64,000 nucleotides of DNA from Macrothele yani (GCA_039090855.1 CM077005.1:74272607-74336606), one strand, 5' to 3'. Shown: positions 33,300-46,619, numbered from the stretch's first letter. The notes: generated from the letters alone by a model not told the origin. Translations and numbers: made by a program.

Positions 33300-35245
33300 G
33301 TCCTTTCACCGTTGCTACCATAATATTCCTATATTTTGAACAGTTCATTTCATCAGATTTACAGGTGTGTGTGTGTGTTGGATCTCATCCTCAGGGGAGG
33401 GGAACAAAATGTTCGTGGGTTGAATGCCTCCTTTTTTAAAAAAAAAAAGTGTTGTGAGAATGAATAAAAACTGTGGCTATTGAAATATCTATCACATTTT
33501 TTCTTTCGTTCTAATTCTTAAACTGAATGCAACGAATTAACTCGGTTTAGTAAAATGAGCTCAAATTATTTCGAACGAATAAATTCGCTGTCTAAGAAAT
33601 GGGCCAAACGCCGTTGGACCGAATAAATGTGCGCATCAGGAAGAGTTGGGTTCTTCTTAGATTTGTCATTCAAACTGGTCTTTTAGGGAAATAATAGACA
33701 TTAATCCTTTCTGACAGATTACCTGCCAACAGATCAATAACAATGGCGAAGAACCTAACACAGGAGAGAGAAGATGTTTGGGTGACTCGTTTATTCTTAG
33801 TAGCATAATGTCCATGTGAGGAAGGGCTGGTCCTTCCTCGCCTTAGGTCATGAAACAGAGAATAAAGGACTAATAGGAATATTCTTACCTGGGAATAATG
33901 TTCTAGAAGTGACTTTCATAATGGAGGAATTTCTGCCTACTGGCATTATGTCCATGTACCTTGTGTTGAGTTCATGGTTGGTACTGCTGAAATGAAAAGG
34001 ACAAAAGAATTGTTTTGCCCTGGCTTTCGTCAAATCCGACCGCTATGGGAACAGTTCACTTTGCAGAGCGCCGAAAGTTTTAGGAACCGTTTAGTTCTAG
34101 CTTATCGTCCGCTAAAAGGTTTAAACTTCAAATCACGCTGAAGCCACATTTCGTGTTTCTGCATACTTTTTTATCTTCATTTTCTTTTCATTTGTTTTTC
34201 CATATTTAAAATGTACCAGTAAATCCTTCATTTCAATTCAGAAGTCATCTGCTTCTAATCTAGAGTAATTAATAATTGGAGGGCACATTTAGTTTTGAAA
34301 CAAATAATGATTTTTCAGTGTTTTAATGGCTTTATAACTTCGAATTTTCATTTGGTTTCAAAGCATGTCAAATGTTTTCTACAATACAATAAACATATAA
34401 AAATTAAAGCCAACTAAAATAGATTATGTATTAAGGAATTTTTAATTTATTAAAAGTAATGTACAATACATTTTTCATTTTTAGTTGACAACCTTCAATG
34501 TATTAAAACGAATGCCAGCTAAAACTCTTCACTAGAACGTTTTACGCAATTTAACATGGAAATCACCAAAAAACATTTGTAGGTTCGTGACTGTATTTTT
34601 TCAGTTGCTCTAGAATGCGAAGGCATTAAGACGCAAATCTTTGTTTACCTACGCTGTTACTCAAAATCGTCCTGTACTATCTATCCTACAGTTCGGCGTG
34701 CAAGCAATGTTTTCTTTCTATTTAGCAAAATACATAAACTATAGGCAACTAACTGGAACGGTGCTGTCCAACTACTAGCCTTCAGTCCGCATGCGACTCG
34801 CAGAAATAAATGTTGCTGCCCTCAAATGAAGAATATATCAAATTTCATTTCTGACTGAAAGAAGATGGAATCAAATCTGAAATGTTACATTGCTTTGTAC
34901 AGCAGCAAGCATTATGTGGGTCATCGCTGGAACCATCATATACGATGGACAAGGTAGTGAAAATAACGAATTTAATCAGTGACCAAGACGGCGCTCCTAC
35001 GCGTAGAAAATTCTCTCAGATACTGGAACAGAATTGTTTAAACTTTTCTCAGTTAAAAATACCTAAGCATAAGATGTTTGGGATTAAAAGCTATTTCGAT
35101 GTTTAGAAGTATTTATGTACACGAAAGGAAATTTTCTGACATGAAATACATAAAGATAAAACACAAGAAGAACGTGAAGTATTCTACTCTTGAACAATTA
35201 CTTCGGCTTCCAACTAAAAGGATCGCAATGGGCATTCAACACACT
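33300..35245. other. non-coding stretch
   Basis: AT-rich with a short GT run (about 33366-33378) and an A run at 33441. ORFs below 75 residues carry no recognisable motif. Confidence 0.4.
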
Positions 35246-35443
35246 TCTTTTTTCGGGGTTTGACGACCACCTGTAAGCAGTCACCGTCCTATAATTTGGG
35301 GCCACTGGTTCCAGAGAAGGTAGAGAGTCAGTGCCGTAAGACAAGCCCGAGATCTATGCCTTACCTGGATTAGAATGCAGACCATATCGGACGAATGGAC
35401 AGAAACCAGAGCTTAGACTACTGTGCCGCCGGAATAGCACACC
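35246..35443 (-). mobile_element. tRNA-derived SINE, older copy
   Basis: On the minus strand it shows the family text from the tRNA-like head (GGCACAGTAGTCTAAG near 35428) to the GGTCGTCAAACC tail near 35258. The B-box region is decayed to ATTCTAATCC. No clear target duplication. Confidence 0.75.
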
Positions 35444-35444
35444 A

Positions 35445-38400
35445 GATTTTAGCAGAATATCATCTTCCGCAAGTGCTCTCATTAAATGATTTTTTTATTT
35501 TGAATTTCAACTGCTCTGATACATATTAATGAAATAACATAGAGGCTTAACAAATTATGCGGGACATATTTCTATTTACAGCATCTCATATCAGTATATT
35601 TTTAAAAAACATGCCTTGCTATCTGTTTCTTTTAAAATCATTGGCCCTGGACTCTATAGATGTTGGACAGCACGAAAGTATGATTTTGTGCGAAAAAGAA
35701 AGGATTCCCGCCCAAGATGATATATACAATATTTAAATATGGATATAAAATATCCAAGCAAAAAGACAACTTGTTCGATACTCATTAAGATCTCACGTCA
35801 AGATCATCAAAAAACGATTAAGTTTTATTTTTTGCAACACGATTATGTGATCAAGATAATCAAGCATATGTGCATTAGCGTTAAAAAGCAGGAACAGACA
35901 CTCCATGAAAATTCGCAAAAACGAAAATAGCTGCAGGTTAAAAACGATGCACGGCTGATATTGGAATACGAGACTGGCGATATTTAACGATTCTCTTGAG
36001 TATCTAAGACTTGGATGATATTCATGTCCCTAGTTTAGGGAAACTGATTTCACGTCAGGGCAACTGTAAAAGCGATCACAATTTTCATGTCATGTCATGA
36101 TTTGAACCTGGACTCACAAATGCGAGGAAGAAGATCAAACCTCATACTACTATACGACTGGGAGATAATAAATGAATCAGAGTAAATGCAGTGTTTAGGA
36201 GAAAAAATGACCTATTTTCATGGGGAAATAGTTCAGTGATATCTTGAGCATTTGCTATGATACGATCAAACTCATGAACGGAGATCGTACTGCTAAGCGA
36301 TGTATAAACCGAAGCAGTATTTGTGATAGGTACGGTCTTTTCACAACGCTACTTCTTGCTGTCCAATCACACCAGATCTTTGATTAAAATTCTAATGCAG
36401 AAGATGGTGACAATAAACAGCTGGTATTTGTTTTATATCTGTTACTTAAGCTCATATCACCACCGAAAGCGTGCCTATATGAACATTTCTTTTCCAGTGA
36501 TTACTCTTTTCATCGTATTTCGTTTGGCGACTCGCAAACACAGTTTTTCTTTTGAAAGGAATAGCATACATACATTATACTTGTCAGGTACACAGTACGT
36601 GCACTCCAGTCTATTTTATTAAGGAATTTAAAACGACATACTTTTTTCGAATTTCTGTGTAAGTATTGTTGCGTGAAAATCTAAATGGCTTACAAGTTAG
36701 GGAACTAAAATGTGCGACATTGTTTTATTACCTTCTCTCAAGAGGCTCACATAAAGTTCGCTGTCTTACGTAGAGGTATAACCAACACTATATTCAATCT
36801 AAGGGCTATACGCAGTCGTCCTTCTGTAATTCAGGGAAACCGGTTCCAGGAAAAGGAGAGTTCCAGCAAGTGCCACCACCGGTGAATTTTTTTGATGGTC
36901 ATTACAAACCTATGAAAATTTGAAGCCTTTGTACCTGAAAACAAAACTAGTTAGAGTATTAATAAAGCTCTTAAAATAAAACAACTCTATTGCTTGTGAC
37001 GTGGTAACAGCAGTTTTGATTACGAAACTAAACAAAGCAATTCAGATTTTTGACCATGTTACGCATTCACCACTTTTTAATTTTTTTAATTTTTGTGGCA
37101 ATCCTTGTGCTTCTAAGAGATCCGGGTTCAATGAAAGATACGGTAAAGATAAGGTTAGTAAGTTACAGCATTTAGTGTTTTACAGTAAAACTCGCAACAT
37201 TAACGTATTGTTGAAGTAAAGTTTATATAAGTTCAAGAACTTAATCAATTTAAGAACAATTTTATGAACTGTTAAATTATGTTTCATCTTCTTATTTAGG
37301 TGCCATGTCCAGACAGGGACGTTTGACGTTTGATCATTCTCAGCTACACACTGTTATGGTAAAGAATATTCTGGGTAATGAGAATCACGTTGATATGCTT
37401 TCCCATTGCCATTCTCATCAAGTTTCTGGATTAAATACGCGTAGGTCCCTAATCATGTATTTATCCACGCAGTCACGTTACCTTGATGGAAAGCCTGGGA
37501 AACCGGAATTTGGATAGTCGGCAGAACAGGATTTTAACCCTCAACAGGCTCACATCACGAAGACTGGCGACTTGCTAACTGCGCCTCAACGGTGGTTAAC
37601 GTCTTCTAAGATGAAAAAAGAATGTGAACTTAAACTGTATCTGTAATGAAAGTTTACATTGAAAGTGTAGTAATGGAAAACCACAAATATCATATAAAAA
37701 AAACTTTTTTTACCATTTTTATAAAAGGCTTTTCATAAGAGCCTTAGTCAAGCTTCACAGAACCTTTTTCATTTGTGCTTTTGCTCAGGGAAGCATCTTT
37801 CGTAAAGGGTGAACAAAATCGCTAATTTAGGGGCAAACCATGCTTATATGCATATTTTAAAGCATAGAGCGTCCACGTAACGCCTTTGCAGCCTTGAATG
37901 TGTAATTTTAGAACAAAATTGTATGGAACAAAAATAGGATTCCTTTTCAAATGAAATGGCAACGTATAAGAGACTTTCATAGTTCTTTGACGTGAAGCAG
38001 TTTGATGAACATAGCATTTCAAGTTCATATTTTCTATTACCTGCTACGTGCGTTTTATCGTGTCAGCTGTCACATAGTTCTTAATTCACTACCGCAGTTC
38101 AGTCACGTGTTAAAAACTTGTTCCTGTAACAAATCGTTTACTATAAAGGTGATAAAAGTAAACAATGTACTGCAAGTTATCTAAATGGCAAACCGTAGAG
38201 TTATGTAGCCTGCTTTACCCTACCATGTATCCGTACAATGCCGCCCCAAACGGGAACTTTTCCATTGTCGCTTTGATCTTGCCTACTATATTCAGGTTTC
38301 AGAGAATTAACCAGCATGCTTTAATGGAATGACACCTGACCAGATAATATAAAATATTGCAGTAATATTCCGTTTCAGTTATGCACTCCAGGATATCAAA

Positions 38401-39020
38401 ATTTAGTGGCCTTACATTGAGGAAATAAAGCCACATTTGCCGTAGATCTGATTAGAAACCACGTCTGCTTTCTCTGGAGTCAGCTGTTCTACCGATTAAA
38501 CTACACCGATGAAGCTTATGGTAGCAGCTTTGCCGTCTTGACATGTGGTCCACCTCTGAGGTAGATACGTCACAACATAACCTAATGGATGCAAATAATG
38601 AACTCTATATATCTTGTATTTTTAGAGAGTTACATTTGCGAAGGACCTAGTGAACACTGGAAGATGTCAATTGAACCTCTTGAACATTCCCGCAGAAATC
38701 TGTGAGAACTTCTTTAAGTTGTCTCACATCCCTAGCAATTTCAAGGATCATTGAAGCACACACAAAGCCAGATTTCTTGCCACACTATTTATCCCCACTT
38801 TCGATTTATGCCACTTTCGAATTGATAGACATGAGAGAGGTGTTTCTGAAAAACTTTATTCGAAAATTTCCTTCACTTCCATGATAGATTTCATTTCAAT
38901 GAACTACATACTGGGCTGTTCTGTTTCCTGTGCTTTAATAATCAATCGATAGGAAAAGAACCTTATGAGAAATTAATTTTTTTCGCTTACTCTCTAAAAT
39001 GCAATTTTTTTCTGTTTTGT
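35445..39020. other. AT-rich region with SINE traces only
   Basis: Decayed pieces of the same SINE family occur at about 36010-36165 and 36795-36870 (TAATTTAGGGxAACTGxTTCCAG text). tRNA-like traces of other families occur at 37530-37610 and 38463-38525 (reverse strand TAGTTTAATCGGTAGAACAG). ORFs up to 99 residues (36323-36622, +) carry no recognised motif. Confidence 0.45.
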
Positions 39021-39026
39021 GTTAAA

Positions 39027-39190
39027 CAACCAACACGAGCAACTCTTAGTTGTATAAGCAATTGTTGTCCCTAATTTGGCGACACAGATTCCACAGACGG
39101 AACAAAATTACCCCTCGTGCCTCATTCGAGATTCAAACTTGGGTTCAGCTTGGATGGTTGGCCAGCTCAGCACAACCACTGAGGGGGCTA
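39027..39190 (-). mobile_element. tRNA-derived SINE relic
   Basis: CGAGCAACTC, TTGTCCCTAATTTGG and GATTCCACAG match the tail and body of the SINE at 58.0 kb. The head is barely recognisable. Confidence 0.5.
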
Positions 39191-39194
39191 TCAA

Positions 39195-40970
39195 GAGATA
39201 AATTTGATTTTTTTTATAAAGGAAATTATGTGTTTGCATCATCTTGTCTCAGAATCATAAAAGGCTAGATTGAGGAAGTTTCCTTGTAGACAACCGAAAC
39301 ATATAATTCAAAAGTCATCTTGGAACACGAACTCTGATCATTCGTACAGGAAACTTATATTTTTCCATGTGAGACTATTTCTGGTTATGACTCTCTCCTC
39401 TTTTAGGACCTCGTATTCCGGAAGGAGGAATAAGCAACTTAAAAGACTAGGTTCTTACAGGGATTGTCAAAATGCGGTAGTAATAATAGTTTTTAAGTCC
39501 TTTGTCGAAAGCATAGACTTTATTTTTTAGAGATATTATTATCCTTTTTGTTCGTGTGGGCCACCGTTTCCTATCAAAAAACAACAGAAATGTAGAATCC
39601 ATTTCTGAAGTTTCAGAACAGCATTTAGAGAACTCCCACTCATTCCAAAAATGGAGATCTACAGTAACCATCCAGATAGTGTCGGGTTGCTATTAAAAGT
39701 CGAATTCTCGGCGAAAACTGGGTTATGGGGTGATCACTATGTCCATAATGCCATCTCAGGAAGCTGTTACAGAAAGAAGAAAACGCCAAAGAAAAAAAGG
39801 GGGTGTGGGGGGAGCGTTCTTTGCGCTCATGGCTGAGTGATCGATCTAGGGCCCTTGGGAGAGTGTGCTCTGTAGACAGTTATGCTAGTAGTCTTACTAT
39901 CCGTTCCACATCCTATCTTTATCATGTTGTTTTTTTGAGTAACGGTGTAGATGGCGGTGTTAATGATTGGCAACGCCCTAACGCAATGGCATCAAGTCGT
40001 TTCTAGTTTTCCCTGAAGTCTACTGCATGAACCCTTTTTCTTGGGCTATAAACGAGAGGCATTGATTTCATCGATTACGACGAAAACAGAAGTTACCCAG
40101 AAAATTCTACAGATTTCCTTCGAAAACCTCCTTACCAAAAAAGAAGAGTACATGACTTGGGTGGAAACACAAGACCCTTGGTATTTGAGATGTTGCCAGA
40201 TTTGGTAAAAAATGATAGTGGAAGACGGATCTGAACTGTTATTTTTCCGATAGTACTAACCGATGAATCACAAAATGACCAAAAAGTTTGTCTTTATTTT
40301 AAAAATGTTCACTTAGTGTTATTTAACAAGATTTTGCTGGAAAGATTCTCCTATTCCTCTTCCGGTGTTTCTTGAAAAATGAAATGACAACATACATCAT
40401 ATTTTAGCTGTGATACAGTAAAAATAGACATAACCGATTCGATTAATTCGCATCACCTTACTTCTTGTGCAAGGAAATTCATTTGTAATGGAATTACAAT
40501 AAGCGCATGTAATGCTGCATAAATTTTAACACCGCTGTGTGGAAGGCTTTCATCGCATGAAACTGTGTTTCAAATGAACCATAAAAATTTGGGAATAATA
40601 ACACAGTGAACAGATTTCGTACACTCTCTATATATTGGAGAAATATATTTAATCAATATTATGATCCAGATCTCTGGAGTAACGACTAAGTAGGAGGGAA
40701 TTAGAATCTTGAAGACGCTGTAATTACCGCAAGGAATTGTCAGATCCGGGCTTCAAAATGAGGGCAACTTTTCTTAGACAAATGTTGAAGATAATGCATA
40801 TGTGTGCGTGGGTGCGAGCGTGGGTGCGAGACAGCCAGCGGCAAAGACAGTCAGTCCGCAAAGAAACAAGAAACTTGGGGAGACCTTTATCCCGGTGGAT
40901 TGATAACACTTGTCTCCAAAAAAAAAAACCCTTTTTTCTGTCCCAAAGATGTTATTGGCCAATCTTTATT
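39195..40970. other. non-coding stretch
   Basis: No coding or repeat feature recognised. A purine-rich AAG run lies near 39775-39815. Confidence 0.4.
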
Positions 40971-40973
40971 GTA

Positions 40974-42512
40974 CACTGCCGGACAATTGCTAAGGACGGA
41001 TGACAATAGCAACGATAGCAACCATAAAATGGAAGGAAGGAAACTGTGGAAATTAGCATAAGTGCGGGATACAGTAAGACGTGTTGTGCGTATGCAAATT
41101 TTGGATTGCCGAACTTGTTCGTGACGTCGTAGCGCTGATAAGAGATATAAAGGATTTGACGCGTATTGACCGCTGTTGTTCAAACGCAAAGTTGAAAGGG
41201 AAAGAATCAATTGACGAACTTGCAATTTTCAGTATGTCTTCCCGACATCACCTAGATGATTTTACGCGTGGCCGTATGATTGGCAAGATTGAAGAAGGGC
41301 AAAAAATAACAGATGTTGCCAGGGAGTTCGACGTCAGCCACAGTGTTGTTTCAAGGCTTTGGAAATCATTTCAACAAATGGAGAGTGTAGCAAACGTCAC
41401 GGGGGAGGTCGTGTTTGCAGTACGACGCCTGCAAAAGATCGGTACATAGTGCTATCAACAAAAAGACACCGGCGCAGCACAGCTAGTGAGGTAGCAAATC
41501 AGTTTATGGCTGCTATTGACAAGCGGATCTCTCGAAAAACTGTCGCCAGACGTTTGCATGAAGGAGGACTATACGCCCGCCGTCCTGTTGTGTGCATCCC
41601 ATTGTCCAGACGTTACCGTACCGCCCGTTTGCAATAGTGCCAACAACATCGCAACTGGACTGATAACGACTGGTCTGCTGTCCTCTTCTCAGATGAGAGT
41701 AGATACAGTCTATCGTCTGATTGTCGACGACAACTGATCTGGCGTGATAGTGGTACTGCATATTGTCCAGCAAACATACAGGAAAGGGACCGATATCCGA
41801 CATGTAGTGTCATGGTATGGGCTGGCATTATGATCAATGGCCGTACGTCCCTCTATGTGCTTCCAACTGGTACTATGACTGGCCAACGATACATTAATGA
41901 TGTTCTGCTACCTCATGTTCGCATGTTCCGTGGTGCTGTCGGTTATAGATTCATTTTCATGGACGACAACGCAACATGTCATCGAACAGTCGCTGTCCAG
42001 GAGTGTCTTGAGAGCGTGGATATTCAACGCCTCGTATGGCCAGCACGTTCTTCAGATCTGAATCCCATTGAAAATGTGTGGGATGCTTTGGGGAGGAGTC
42101 TTGCTGGTCGCCAATGCCCTCCAATAAACAAGGACACCCCCATCCGTGCACTGACAGAGGAATGGGATAAATTATCCCAACAGCTGCTTGATAATATTGT
42201 GCAAAGCATGACACGACGTGTGGAATCTTTTGTCGCCCTCCATGGTGGCCATATCCCGTATTGACATCTTACGCCAGAACGCCTGTGGACGGTAATTGCA
42301 TTTTTTCACGTTTACGTATTCTGCACAAAATGGCCTGTTTGTCCCTTGAACACGTTCCAAAGCTTTCTGGATTTCAGAGCACAATAAATTGTCTTTCTTG
42401 TAATGTCCTGGCATTCAGACATTATTTTATTTCACTTGGCATCCAACCACACTTACTTTTTTATGCGCTATATAGCCGTTTATGATCCGTCCTTAGCAAT
42501 TGTCCAGCAGTG
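40974..42512 (+). mobile_element. Tc1-like transposon, best-preserved copy
   Basis: The left end CACTGCCGGACAATTGCTAA (40974) and the right end, reverse complement CACTGCTGGACAATTGCTAA (ending 42512), match over about 30 bp with one or two differences. TA flanks both sides. 1539 bp with one transposase in sense. Confidence 0.92.
41234..42264 (+). pseudogene. Tc1-like transposase, one frameshift and one stop from intact
   Basis: Start chosen at MSSRHHLDDFTRGRMIGKI (41234), the family start. HTH text SHSVVSRLWKSF follows. The frame shifts once near 41390. KDRYIVLSTKRHRRSTASEV continues to a TAG at 41635-41637 where relatives have Trp (RLQxCQQHRNW). The same frame then stays open to 42264. The catalytic triad is intact: VLFSDESRYSL, FIFMDDNATCH, RSSDLNPIENVWD. 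It ends GGHIPY. About 343 residues. DNA binding and cut-and-paste activity would be expected of its parent. Related to the copy at 16.2-17.3 kb. Confidence 0.92.
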
Positions 42513-42641
42513 TATTTGTCGCGCTGAATTCAATAATGAAAACCATTTTTCTGTATCATGTAAGGTTTTTGTGTGACAGTTACGTACATACGTTAAATTA
42601 AAAACATGTACACTAAGGAAATTAATTAATGCTCAACGTAC

Positions 42642-44847
42642 CTAAAAGGTCTTATTTGAAGACTTCCTGGAATACTTTGCCTCGGGAAGGTCCCTTTTGA
42701 GAGTCCAGCAGTACTCTGCTAACATGCTTGAACTCCACGTTTCTTTGTATCTTTTTTCGATGCTTGAAATGTCCTGATGAAAGCGTTCACCGTGTTCATC
42801 ATTTACGGCGCCCAGGTTTTCTGGAAAGAAATCTAAGTGAGAGTGAAGGAATTGGATCTTCAGAGACATATTGCAGCCTAAGTCTTCATGCACTTTCAGC
42901 ATCTCATGTATTATATCCGTATAGTTGCCAGACTTTTTGTTGCCTAAAATGTTTTTCACTAAATTTTTGAAAGAAGCCCATGCGCATTTTTCTAAGTCAT
43001 TCAAACGTCTTTTAAAAGTTTCGTCTTTCATTAGTTCCCTAATTTGTGGTCCTACGAAAATTCCTTCTTTAATTTTTGCATCGCTAATTTTGGTGAACTT
43101 CTCCTTCAAGAACAAAAAACACTTCCATTTCTGTCCATGGCTTTCACAAAAATTTTCATCAAACCTAATTTGATATGAAGAGGTGGCAGTTAGAAGTTTT
43201 TGGGATCACGTAAAGGAGCATTCATTACATTTTTTTCACCAGGTGTAAGAGATTTACGTGAAGGCCATGTCTTCCTTTTGAAATTGCTTTTACGATCCCG
43301 GCTGCCCCACTTGCACAAAAAACAGCAAAATTCTGTGTATCCCGAGCAGCATAGGGATCACCTTTGAGGTCTCCACATATGTTCCAAATGAATGTTTTAT
43401 ACAGTATCTTGTGTTTAGAATAATCTTCATATTTTCGTAGGTTTCTTTCATATTAATAGCATGTGCTAGTGGAACCGATGAGAATTTGTTTCCATTATGC
43501 AAAAGGACAGCTTTTAGGCTAACTTTTGACGAATCATTAAAATAGATGAAAAGTTCGTGCTCAGTTAGTCATAAAATAAGGTTGCCGTCTTATGCACAAT
43601 TGGAATAACTAAAAGTTAAAAGAACTGATGCTCCTGTACACACCAAATATGGTGAAGGTGATATGAATGACAGGTTAAAACAAACATGAGATCTTTCAAT
43701 CCCTCTTGGGATCATCCTCAGATGTGCTCTCAAATTAGTGATTCCGACCCTTAAATAACAGAAGGGGTAAGTGTCATGAATCAAACTGTGCGTTCACTGC
43801 GCATGTCTGGGATTGTTCAATAATGCTCAAAGTGACACCTTGAATGCCTTAACACCAGATGACACAATCACCCATTCAGCGATTCGGAATTTCCCGTGAA
43901 CAATCCGAGACATGCGCAGTGAACGCACAGTTTGATTCATGACACAGTTTGATTCACTTACCCCTTCTGTTATTTAAGGGTCGGAATCACTAATTTGAGA
44001 GCACATGTGAGGATGATCCCAAGAGGGATTGAAAGATCTCATGTTTGTTTTAACCTGTCATTCATATCACCTTCACCATATTTGGTGTGTACAGGAGCAT
44101 CAGTTCTTTTAACTTTTAGTTATTCTAATCGTGCATAAGACGGCAACCTTATTTTTTGACGAATCTATGAACAAACGCCATTGCTGTGCATTATGAGCAT
44201 GTCCTATAGTGTCCATCACTGATGAAATATCATAACAGTACACTATATTTCCTTCTTGCGAGACAAACTCCTTGAAATATTCTTGAAAATTTCGGAAGTT
44301 GCATACTATAATTCCGCGATCAAGAAGTGTCCATCCTTTTAGTCGTGATCCCAAAACTTCTGCCTCTTTTTTTAGATAAATTTAAATCACGCACTAAAAC
44401 ATTTAGGTCTTGTGTCAATAAATGAGGCTGATTAGAAATGTCGAAACATGCATCATGTCGATCAGCGGGATCTCCTTCTGATCCTTTTCAGAGCTTGAAT
44501 TTTCTTTAATATCGGTTGATACCGGGTGAGGTAGTATTGACATATCATCACTGTGGGAAATAGGTCACATCGCTGAAGGTAAGTTCTGGATATTTTAAAC
44601 TGTGTTTCGATTTACTTGTGATTCCCTTTGTATTTGTTATACAGAAATAACAGTCCGAAGAATGATCTTTTGGCTCTCTCCACACCATGGGAACTGCAAA
44701 TGGCATATGGCGAGAACCATCTACCCACCTCGTTAAAAGTGCTGAACATGTAACACAACAAACATGTGCGGCCCAACTCTTGTCCTGATCTCCTACTTTG
44801 CAACCAAAGTAAAGCTGATTATTCCGCCTTTGAGGTTTGAATGTCAA
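42642..44847 (-). pseudogene. repeated arthropod protein family of unknown function
   Basis: I recognise the text but know no function. From 44847: NQLYFGCKVGDQDKSWAAHV, a Cys-rich stretch, MPFAVPMVWREPKDHSSDCY. After a frameshift near 44550: LNLSKKEAEVLGSRLKGW, QWRLFIDSSK. After an inserted fold-back element (43575-44153): SLKAVLLHNGNKFSSVPLAH. After more frame changes: LPPLHIKLGLMK, then a clean 157-residue block from 43115, with KIKEGIFVGPQIRELMKDET, MSLKIQFLHSHLDFFPENLG and ERFHQDISSIEKRY. Such sequences occur as many near-copies in insect and arachnid genomes, which suggests they travel with a mobile element. His and Cys residues are conserved-looking but unassigned. About 660 residues originally. 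Confidence 0.7.
43575..44153. mobile_element. fold-back element with ~240-bp inverted arms
   Basis: The left arm begins AATAAGGTTGCCGTCTTATG. The right arm ends with its reverse complement. The arms pair over most of 43575-43815 and 43890-44153, leaving a loop of about 75 bp. No coding. It splits the unknown-family pseudogene between IDSSK and VSLKAV. Confidence 0.88.
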
Positions 44848-44849
44848 TT

Positions 44850-45545
44850 CACTTCACGCATAACAAAACGTAATGGCTGGGGCACTTGCGTGGCATTTGT
44901 CAGTTTTTACACACATGCAAAAGCTACTAATAAAGAGCAATAGCACAGAGTTCACGTCGGCTGTCTACCGAGAACTGAGACATAAGACGTAGTTGAGCAG
45001 TCGAGTGAGCAGCCGGCAAAGCTGCAGGTGGCGTCATGTGTATGACTCATTCGCACGTGCGGACAGGAACCCCCACCCCCCTTGATAAAACACGAACACA
45101 ACAGAGTCTGTATATCACCTGCAGTTTTTTTTTTCTTTTATTTTCTAACGATGCTATGTGCTGCAAGTCAATACTGGAATTATTTCTAGCAAGAAAAAAC
45201 TATTTTTAACGTAAAAAATTGAAAAACCATATTCTTATATCTCTAAAATTGTACGTGATAGCAAAATTTAGATAGCAAATCTGGATTCCTCGTATGAAAA
45301 CACTGTAGATTCGAAGAAAATTATGTCTGGAACAAAACATTGTGTTTACCAATGTAATGATTGATGATGATAAAGACGATGACATGTGGTGTGTGTGTGT
45401 GTAGTACACGTGCCCTACTGTTTGTGAAAATTGAAAAAAGAAAGAATCGAGCTATTCAAATGAAATTTATAAGAGAGATTCCTCATGTTGCATGAGATAA
45501 CTGATTACATTTATAGAGCTATACAAAGTCATTTTGCTTCAAAAC
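44850..45545. other. non-coding stretch
   Basis: No feature recognised. Short (GT)n at about 45391-45403. Confidence 0.4.
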
Positions 45546-45547
45546 TC

Positions 45548-46320
45548 AGCATCGTGTATGCCACCTAGAGCAAAAATAACAGCCTCTCTACGGCGTGGCA
45601 TTGAATAGAAGTAGTTTTTGATATCGTCCTGGGGGCTACTATGCGAGACCAGAATTCATTTATTGTCACCGGCAATGGAGTTTCACGGGCCATTCGGTTA
45701 GATACCATGTCTCAGACATGTCGGGTCGGTAGCGTATCCAGCAAACGAACAGGTCACGGCAAAATCGGTATCTGCCGTGAACAGAAGAGGCCTTGGGCAT
45801 TTTTGGCCACATGTGACTAACCATTGTCCTGCTGCAATATGTGTCAGGATAACTCTGGAGAAAGGGATCACGTGTGCCTCTAAAACATTCCGCATGTATC
45901 GCTGACTGTTGGGGGTTCCCTCAACTCGTATCAAGTGGGGAGATCGCGAATTGAACCCAATGGCGCTCCGTACCATGACACTTGGCGTTGGGCTGCTATA
46001 ACGCTAAAAAATACCCTTCATCACGATGTCTTCGAACACGTGTGCGAACATCATGGTGGATCAAGCTGAATCCTGACTCGTCAGAAAACACGACCAGTTG
46101 CCAATCAGCACGCCAGTGGTTGTATATTAGAGACCCCATTGGATAATGAGCAGTCTGCGGTTGAGCGTCAAAGGAATGTGCAGCAATGAACTGCTAGCGA
46201 CCAGTCCTCTGTTAAGCAGGCGACGTCGAAGTGTGTTGGTGAAATGAAGCCCGACCTGTGACTGTGGCCCACTGCTGCGCTAACACCGTGGATGTCACTC
46301 TGCAATCGGTGACTGCCATG
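45548..46320 (-). pseudogene. Tc1-like transposase relic
   Basis: The minus strand gives RRLLNRGLVASSSLLHIPLT (linker, near 46210), VVFSDESGFSLIHHDVRTRV with the first Asp (about 46090-46040), then MVRSAIGFNSRSPHLIRVEG and TPNSQRYMRNVLEAHVIPF. The second-Asp block is lost in a frameshift (NAQGLF text). The Glu block is unreadable, and the tail is SMPRRREAVIFALGG. Many stops. Inverted repeats not found. Confidence 0.75.
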
Positions 46321-46424
46321 CGGTAGAGGTGTCTGTCAGACATTTTGTTTGGAACCTTTTGGCCTCCATATTCATTTTACGTTCGGGTGCCAATATAGAG
46401 AAACCACCTCTTTCTTGCCGGTCC

Positions 46425-46495
46425 CGGTGTTTGAACCCATATCTTCCTACACCAGAACGGCTGTTCTACCGATTGAACTATGCCGGAAAGGATTA
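46425..46495 (-). repeat. tRNA-like sequence, probably SINE head
   Basis: The reverse strand reads CGGCATAGTTCAATCGGTAG, then AACAGCCG and GGGTTCAAACACCGG, with A- and B-box-like stretches at tRNA spacing. The T-arm pairing is poor, so it is not a functional tRNA. Confidence 0.5.
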
Positions 46496-46619
46496 TTCCT
46501 GCAATTTACTGATTTGACTTGCGTCAGCTCATTCTAATCTGTACTTTATTATACGTTTTAACACAACCACCCACACCCACACACGCCCACACACGCACAC
46601 TGGACTAGGGTGTCTTCTG

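Noticed and set aside
31047..33439. Plus-strand ORFs up to 487 residues of SVMFYLFVVS type, looking like a membrane protein
   Set aside because: They are translations of the 30-bp minisatellite, open in more than one frame at once, with no start context or unique sequence.
36323..36622. 99-residue ORF in the quiet region
   Set aside because: AT-rich, no domain or homologue recognised; chance ORF likely.
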